10,425 nucleotides of DNA from CAXMST01 sp964196325 (GTDB taxonomy: Bacteria; Actinomycetota; Thermoleophilia; Solirubrobacterales; 70-9), in contig CAXMST010000028.1 of the NCBI GenBank assembly GCA_964196325.1, positions 1 to 10,425 of the forward strand. The letters are read 5' to 3'. Position numbers and translations under genes: made by a program. Shown here one piece after another: positions 7,018-10,425 of the stretch. The notes under the pieces were generated by a model. That model was given only the letters and a program-made list of their open reading frames with translations. It had not been told where the DNA came from and did not search any database. Position 1 is the first letter of the stretch. The number at the start of each line of letters is the position of its first letter.

Positions 7018-7032
7018 CGTCAGGCCCTGACG
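7018..7032. repeat. Perfect 15-nt palindrome between the HxlR gene and rpoD
   Basis: CGTCAGGCCCTGACG has two 7-nt arms around a single central base. It lies about 93 bp past the rpoD stop on the rpoD strand and about 110 bp upstream of the HxlR start. No T-run follows on either strand, so it is not a classical intrinsic terminator; it could be a protein-binding site. A 9-mer from this region (CCGTCAGGC, 7017-7025) recurs exactly at 7122-7130, overlapping the rpoD stop. Confidence 0.4.
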
Positions 7033-7124
7033 AGGATGAGAGCGTCGCGGCCAAGGAAGCAGGAGGCGAAGCGTGCGCCAGCACGTAAGCCGACGATGAC
7101 GCCGGCCGCGGCGCTCTCAGACCG

Positions 7125-8222
7125 TCAGGCGACTTCGCGGAGCTTTTGGGCCTCTGCGAGCGTCTGCAGCTTCTTCAGGCTCTGGTTCTCGATCTGACGG
7201 ATGCGCTCGCGGGTGACGTTGAACGTACGGCCGACCTCATCGAGTGTGCGGGGATGCTCACCACCGAGGCCGTAACGCAGCTCCAAGACCCGACGCTCGC
7301 GGTATGAGAGGTTCTCCAGGGCCTCGCGCAGCGCCTCCTTGGTCAGCAGGTCCGCGGCCCGATCGAACGGGCTCTCGGCCTTCTCGTCGGCGATGAACTG
7401 CCCGAACTCCGACTCTTCCTCGTCGCCGACGGGCTTCTCCAGCGAGACCGGCGCCTGGGCCGACCGCTTGATCGAATCGACCTCGTCAGGCTCGATCCCG
7501 GTCACTTCGGCGATCTCCTCAGGAGTGGGCTCGCGCCCCAGCTCGGTGACGAGCTTGCGCTCCGCGCGGCCGATCTTGTTGAGCTTCTCAACGACATGCA
7601 CAGGGATCCGGATCGTGCGCGCCTTGTCGGCGAGCGCGCGGGCGATCGCCTGACGGATCCACCAGGTGGCGTAGGTGGAGAACTTGAAGCCCTTGCGGTA
7701 GTCGAACTTCTCAGCGGCGCGGACGAGCCCCAGCGTGCCCTCCTGGATCAGGTCGAGGAAGGGCAGGCCCTGGTTGCGGTAGTTCTTCGCGATCGAGACG
7801 ACGAGCCGCAAGTTCGACTCGACCATCTTCTCCTTGGCCGCGAGGTCACCGCGCTCGATCCGCTTCGCCAGCTCGACCTCCTCGGCGGCGGTCAGCAGCC
7901 GCACCTTGCCGATGTCCTTGAGGAACAGCTGCAGGCTGTCCGTGGTCATGTCGGGCTTGAGATCGATCGAAGTCTTGGCGCGCCGCTTGCCGCGCTTGCC
8001 GTCGTCGCGCTCCGGCTGCGACGCCTGCGCCGGATCGACATCCTCGACCAGCTCGATTCCCGAGCGCTCGAGGTGCCCGTAGAGCTCCTCGATATCGCCC
8101 TCGTCGACATCGACCTCAGCGACCGCGGTGGCCACCTCGCCGAAACTGAGCACGCCGACCTGCTGACCCTTGGTCAGAAGGTTCTTTACCTCTTCTAGTT
8201 CCTGAAGCTCAGTCACAAGCAT
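7125..8222 (-). CDS. rpoD: Principal RNA polymerase sigma factor (RpoD/SigA, sigma-70 group 1)
   Basis: The housekeeping sigma factor binds core RNA polymerase and recognises -35/-10 promoters. The 365-residue protein shows a short region 1.1 (about 1-60), a charged Lys/Arg linker (72-83), region 1.2 from about residue 94, and region 2 with NLRLVVSIAKNY (137-148) and the invariant KGFKFSTYATWWIRQAI (177-193). Region 3 follows with RIPVHVVEKLNKI, then region 4 with LSYRERRVLELRYGL and the helix-turn-helix VTRERIRQIE. It is short for the family, mainly because the N-terminal region is brief, as in many actinobacteria. The start used is ATG at 8220-8222, giving MLVTELQELEEV. The nearest purine-rich site (GGAG) is about 14 nt upstream, and GTG at 8214-8216 is an alternative. 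A probable promoter lies about 250 bp upstream, leaving a long 5' leader with repeats. No rho-independent terminator is evident after the stop. Confidence 0.97.
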   Translation of the reverse strand: MLVTELQELEEVKNLLTKGQQVGVLSFGEVATAVAEVDVDEGDIEELYGHLERSGIELVEDVDPAQASQPERDDGKRGKRRAKTSIDLKPDMTTDSLQLFLKDIGKVRLLTAAEEVELAKRIERGDLAAKEKMVESNLRLVVSIAKNYRNQGLPFLDLIQEGTLGLVRAAEKFDYRKGFKFSTYATWWIRQAIARALADKARTIRIPVHVVEKLNKIGRAERKLVTELGREPTPEEIAEVTGIEPDEVDSIKRSAQAPVSLEKPVGDEEESEFGQFIADEKAESPFDRAADLLTKEALREALENLSYRERRVLELRYGLGGEHPRTLDEVGRTFNVTRERIRQIENQSLKKLQTLAEAQKLREVA

Positions 8223-8288
8223 TAGCGTCTATGCGCTCCGTTCTGGTTTCCGTTTTGTTGGCGCCGGCCCTGATGCCTGGCGGCTCAC

Positions 8289-8304
8289 GCTGGAGGCCTC
8301 CAGC
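8289..8304. repeat. Perfect 16-bp palindrome in the rpoD leader
   Basis: GCTGGAGGCCTCCAGC is an exact inverted repeat with no loop, about 67 bp upstream of the rpoD start codon. In RNA it could form only a short hairpin; as DNA it is a plausible dimer-binding site. No T-run follows on either strand, which argues against a simple terminator. Confidence 0.55.
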
Positions 8305-8342
8305 CTCGCGGCTCTCGGTGCTCCCGCGGCCTAGCGCCGTTA

Positions 8343-8364
8343 TTGGGGATATCTTGGGGATATC
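8343..8364. repeat. Exact tandem 11-bp repeat (two copies) in the rpoD leader
   Basis: TTGGGGATATC occurs twice with no spacer, at 8343-8353 and 8354-8364. The 11-bp period is close to one helical turn, so a protein reading both copies would contact the same DNA face. Each unit ends in the GATATC palindrome. It lies about 120 bp upstream of the rpoD start codon. Confidence 0.6.
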
Positions 8365-8471
8365 GGCAAGTGGGGGCCCGGAGTTGAGCCGTAGCACTGA
8401 GAAAGGCAGATCCGTCCATGCTGCCTTCCCTACCCGCGCCAATGACACCTACTTGGAGATATTTATAGCTG

Positions 8472-8499
8472 AGTCTACTACTTCACTTTCTGAAGTCAA
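8472..8499 (-). promoter_or_regulatory. Probable sigma-70 promoter of rpoD, with an inverted repeat in its spacer
   Basis: Read on the minus strand, a -35 TTGACT (8494-8499) is separated by 16 bp from a -10-like TAGACT (8472-8477), directed toward rpoD. A second AT-rich hexamer, TATAAA (8462-8467), lies just downstream. The region is locally AT-rich, supporting promoter function. An inverted repeat ACTTCA-N5-TGAAGT (8480-8496) fills the spacer and overlaps the -35 box, a position where a bound repressor would block polymerase. Confidence 0.45.
8480..8496. promoter_or_regulatory. Inverted repeat ACTTCA-N5-TGAAGT, operator-like
   Basis: Two perfect 6-bp arms flank CTTTC, so the half-site centres are about one helical turn apart (11 bp), as expected for a dimeric regulator. 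It overlaps the probable rpoD -35 element. The binding protein is unknown. Confidence 0.4.
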
Positions 8500-8685
8500 G
8501 GTTTCAGGAGCATCCTGCCACCCCCGGTCAGGGCTCGAAGCCCGGATCAGGGTCGCCGGGAGGTCCGCGGACTTCCGACGCCCACTGTATGAACACGCGG
8601 CCGCGCCAATGGTTACGGTCAGAGACCTGAGGGCCCCCAGGGCATCTCAGCCCCCGCCCATCCGAAAGGCTGTGAAATAGAGCAT

Positions 8686-9048
8686 ATGGGCGGCCCCGAG
8701 CAAGCTCACTCCGACCCCGACGCCAACCGCGAGGACCAGAGCTTCGCATCGACGGCTGCCGAAACTGAGGCGCCCGGCGTCTTCGGCAGCCTGCCCCGGC
8801 ACCGGCCGGCGTTTCGCAGCCCCCGGCGTGAGCGCCGGGACGCTGCACCGAGAGCTTCGCGGGCCGCGGACGGCGGACGCCCCGAGCCCGAACCGCCGGC
8901 GACGGAGCGGGCTCGACCGGGCCGCGAGGCGGAGGTGGAGGCCGTCGCCCGGGCCGGGGCCTCACTTGCCGCCGAGGCCGCGACCCTTGGCCTGCGGCTC
9001 GCCGGGCGGGCCGCAGCCGCCCTGCGGGAAACAGTCGAGCGCCGGTGA
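8686..9048 (+). CDS. Small hypothetical protein, disordered with a C-terminal Ala-rich helix
   Basis: I do not recognise this 120-residue protein. Residues 1-80 are rich in Pro, Arg, Glu and Asp and look disordered. Residues 83-120 form a predicted Ala/Leu/Arg amphipathic helix (for example ASLAAEAATLGLRLAGRAAA) that could lie on a membrane or pair with the adjacent membrane protein. Evidence that it is real: G/C-rich third codon positions throughout, and a 4-nt GTGA overlap with the YihY gene. ATG at 8686 has only a weak purine-rich upstream sequence. No signal peptide or true transmembrane segment is evident. Confidence 0.65.
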   Translation: MGGPEQAHSDPDANREDQSFASTAAETEAPGVFGSLPRHRPAFRSPRRERRDAAPRASRAADGGRPEPEPPATERARPGREAEVEAVARAGASLAAEAATLGLRLAGRAAAALRETVERR

Positions 9049-9986
9049 GCGGGAGCATTCGGCGCTCCCTAGCCGCCTTCTGGCAGCGAGCGTATCGGGA
9101 GAACATCACGGGGATGGCGGCGATGGTCGCCTACAACCTGCTCCTTGCCGTGTTCCCCTTCGCCCTGCTGGTCCTGTTCGTGTTCGGGCAGATCCTGCAA
9201 AGCAGCGACATCGAGGCCAGCGTCGTTCGCGATCTGCAGGAGCTCTTCCCCACCACCGAGCAGGACAAGCTGGAGTCGGCCCTGGACAGAATCCGGGACG
9301 ACTCCACCGGAATCGGGATCGTCGCGATCATCGCCGGGCTCTGGATCGGCTCCTCGTTCTGGGGCGCGATGGACACCGCCTTCTGCCGGATCTACCACGT
9401 CGAATGCCGTGGCTGGCTCGAGCAGAAGCGGTTCTCGCTGATCATGCTCGCGGTCGTAGCCCTATTCCTCGCGGCCAGCGTGGCCCTACCGGGCCTCGAA
9501 ACCCTCGCTCTGAACGGCGTCGAAGGCCTTCCTTTCGGGCTCTCCGACGTCCGCGGCCTCTCCTCCCTGGTGCTGATCGCCGGCGCCGCGGTGCTCAGCT
9601 TCGGAATCCTATGCGTGATCTACTGGGCCGTCCCCAAGGGCCACCTGCCCTGGCGGGGCGTCTGGCCGGGGGCGCTGTCGGTCACGATCGTCGGCGGGCT
9701 AGCCAACACCTTGTTCCCGATCTACCTGGTCAACCTCTCGACGATCGGCGAGTTCGGCCGGATCGTCAGCTTCGTCCTGGTCGCGATGATCTGGTTCTAC
9801 GTATTGGCGCTGGCGCTGCTCGCCGGAGGCGTGATCAACGCCCTGCGCTACGAGCTGCACGCAACCGGCACCATGCGCGGGGTCGAGGGCCGCCCGAAGC
9901 CCTGTGCGGAGAGCGGCGTCGCGCCCGAAGAGCCGTCGGAGGCTCGGGCCGGCCGGCCCGAGCCGGCCGAGGAGGTTGACCAATGA
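9045..9986 (+). CDS. YihY/BrkB-family (UPF0761) inner-membrane protein
   Basis: This is a 313-residue polytopic membrane protein with the family's conserved beginning: a short cytoplasmic helix (AFWQRAYRENITGMAAMVAYNLLLAVFP, cited here only as residues 11-38) leading into transmembrane segment 1. About six hydrophobic segments are visible, near residues 25-50, 90-110, 130-149, 172-195, 206-229 and 240-264. The conserved stretch between the fourth and fifth contains YWAVPKG (193-199). The C-terminal 40 residues are hydrophilic, Pro/Glu/Arg-rich and probably cytosolic. The biochemical role of the family is unsettled; older labels such as ribonuclease BN are considered mistaken. The GTG start overlaps the upstream stop, and the stop (ATGA) overlaps the next gene, so three genes are probably translationally coupled. 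Confidence 0.9.
   Translation: MSGSIRRSLAAFWQRAYRENITGMAAMVAYNLLLAVFPFALLVLFVFGQILQSSDIEASVVRDLQELFPTTEQDKLESALDRIRDDSTGIGIVAIIAGLWIGSSFWGAMDTAFCRIYHVECRGWLEQKRFSLIMLAVVALFLAASVALPGLETLALNGVEGLPFGLSDVRGLSSLVLIAGAAVLSFGILCVIYWAVPKGHLPWRGVWPGALSVTIVGGLANTLFPIYLVNLSTIGEFGRIVSFVLVAMIWFYVLALALLAGGVINALRYELHATGTMRGVEGRPKPCAESGVAPEEPSEARAGRPEPAEEVDQ
9971..9975 (+). promoter_or_regulatory. Strong Shine-Dalgarno for the last gene
   Basis: GGAGG lies 7 nt before ATG 9983, at the 3' end of the YihY coding sequence. It fixes the start of the downstream gene despite the ATGA overlap. Confidence 0.7.
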
Positions 9987-10425
9987 GCGAGGCCCGTGCG
10001 GAGATCCACCTGCTACCTGACCCCGCTGGCGGTCCGGCCGGCGCCGACGGGCCGGTCCGCAGCGTGCAGGCCGCCGAGCTCGACGTGCCGCGCGAGTTCC
10101 TCGAGCGGAGCTGGAACGCGAGCCACCTCGAGCGACTGGCGCGGGGCTACTGGGCCTATCTGAGGCGGATCTCGCTGAGGCTCCTGCGAGTCAGTTACGG
10201 CCCGAGCAGCCGGGTCGTGGAGCTGCGGCCGGCGCGTATTCCCCTGTTGCGCTTCCGCGAGCCCCGCTACGAGACCGGGCCGGACTTCGGTCAGGTGACC
10301 TGGCCGATCGAGCGCGGGGTGCTCGTCGCGCGAGCCGGCCGGGGCCGCGGCTACCTGCGAATCACCGTTCGCAGACTGCGGACGCCGGGTTCAAAGCCCG
10401 GGACCGAGCGCCTGCACGTCATCGC
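9983..10425 (+). CDS. Hypothetical protein, C-terminus cut by window end
   Basis: About 147 codons are present and the frame is open at the right edge. I do not recognise a family. After a disordered Pro/Gly/Ala stretch (residues 1-28), a mixed alpha/beta domain begins: a helical segment FLERSWNASHLERLARGYWAYLRR (given only as residues 38-61), then alternating basic and hydrophobic stretches that look like beta strands (ISLRLLRVSYG, SRVVELRPARI, VTWPIERGVLVARAG, YLRITVRRL). No transmembrane segment or signal peptide is seen. It follows the YihY gene in an ATGA overlap with a strong ribosome-binding site, so a function linked to that membrane protein is plausible. Confidence 0.75.
   Translation, partial: MSEARAEIHLLPDPAGGPAGADGPVRSVQAAELDVPREFLERSWNASHLERLARGYWAYLRRISLRLLRVSYGPSSRVVELRPARIPLLRFREPRYETGPDFGQVTWPIERGVLVARAGRGRGYLRITVRRLRTPGSKPGTERLHVI

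Larger units (their letters stand above)
8223..8685. other. Gene-free region between divergent rpoD and the YihY operon
   Basis: These 463 bp hold no gene I can support. The section 8440-8515 is clearly more AT-rich than the rest of the window and carries the likely minus-strand rpoD promoter. Between it and rpoD are a tandem 11-bp repeat (8343-8364) and a 16-bp palindrome (8289-8304). The right part (8520-8685) is GC-rich, with short palindromes such as GTCCGCGGAC (8563-8572), an imperfect hairpin at 8626-8641, and a near-duplicate CCCGGTCAGGG/CCCGGATCAGGG (8523-8533, 8541-8552). The plus-strand promoter for the small-protein/YihY operon is expected here, but I cannot place it convincingly. 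Confidence 0.6.

Noticed and set aside
6991..7197. Small plus-strand open frame between the HxlR gene and rpoD
   Set aside because: It runs into the 3' end of rpoD in antisense and has no ribosome-binding site or recognisable product.
8209..8448. Minus-strand 79-codon frame overlapping the rpoD start
   Set aside because: It covers the probable leader and ordered repeats, overlaps rpoD in another frame and has no clear ribosome-binding site or domain.
8523..8560. Possible tRNA or CRISPR-like repeat near 8530
   Set aside because: The two similar CCCGG(A)TCAGGG units are only a short imperfect duplication; there is no cloverleaf and no regular repeat-spacer array.
8528..9109. Minus-strand 193-codon frame opposite the small protein gene
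   Set aside because: The translation is Arg/Pro/Gly low complexity, and it is antisense to the small gene that is coupled to the YihY gene.
10385..10401. tRNA T-arm-like hairpin CCGGG-TTCAAAG-CCCGG
   Set aside because: No matching acceptor stem or anticodon arm is found around it, and it lies inside a coding frame with a strong ribosome-binding site.

Overview
The window is GC-rich (roughly two thirds G+C), densely coding DNA from a bacterial chromosome. The gene content points to a high-GC actinobacterium, most plausibly of the class Thermoleophilia (Solirubrobacterales or a relative). This rests on the mycobacterial-type paired Get3/ArsA ATPases, the RpoD sequence, the strong G/C bias at third codon positions and the many acidic, proline-rich disordered tails. 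The assignment is an inference from protein character; no database was searched. I see no sign of phage, transposons, CRISPR, tRNA or rRNA.

Layout. Positions 1-2491 (minus strand) hold an overlapping parA-ftsZ pair; ftsZ runs off the left edge and lacks only its C-terminal tail. Positions 2593-4658 (plus strand) hold two overlapping Get3/ArsA-like ATPase genes, divergent from parA across about 100 bp. Convergent with them is a 595-codon minus-strand gene (4683-6470) for an unrecognised protein whose central part resembles Apea-like HEPN proteins without the catalytic His, followed by a long disordered tail. Upstream of it on the same strand lies a cysteine-rich HxlR-family regulator (6549-6908), then the principal sigma factor gene rpoD (7125-8222). 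A 463-bp gene-free region (8223-8685) holds the probable rpoD promoter and several exact small repeats and palindromes. On the right, a tightly coupled plus-strand operon has a small disordered protein (8686-9048), a YihY/BrkB-family membrane protein (9045-9986) and an unrecognised gene cut by the window end (9983-10425).

The most interesting part is the left third. An orphan ParA (no parB beside it) is translationally overlapped with ftsZ, outside any visible dcw (murG/murC/ftsQ) context. Both proteins carry unusually long disordered N-terminal extensions of similar design: a short basic or amphipathic head, then an acidic proline-rich linker, then the catalytic core. They diverge from two further deviant-Walker-A ATPases. 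A reasonable hypothesis is a division-site positioning module in which a ParA-type ATPase acts on FtsZ, analogous in principle to PomZ or MipZ. The sequence alone does not prove this.

The remaining genes are mostly housekeeping. RpoD directs housekeeping transcription. The HxlR protein may respond to redox state or metal through its CxxC motifs. The YihY operon probably encodes an envelope function.
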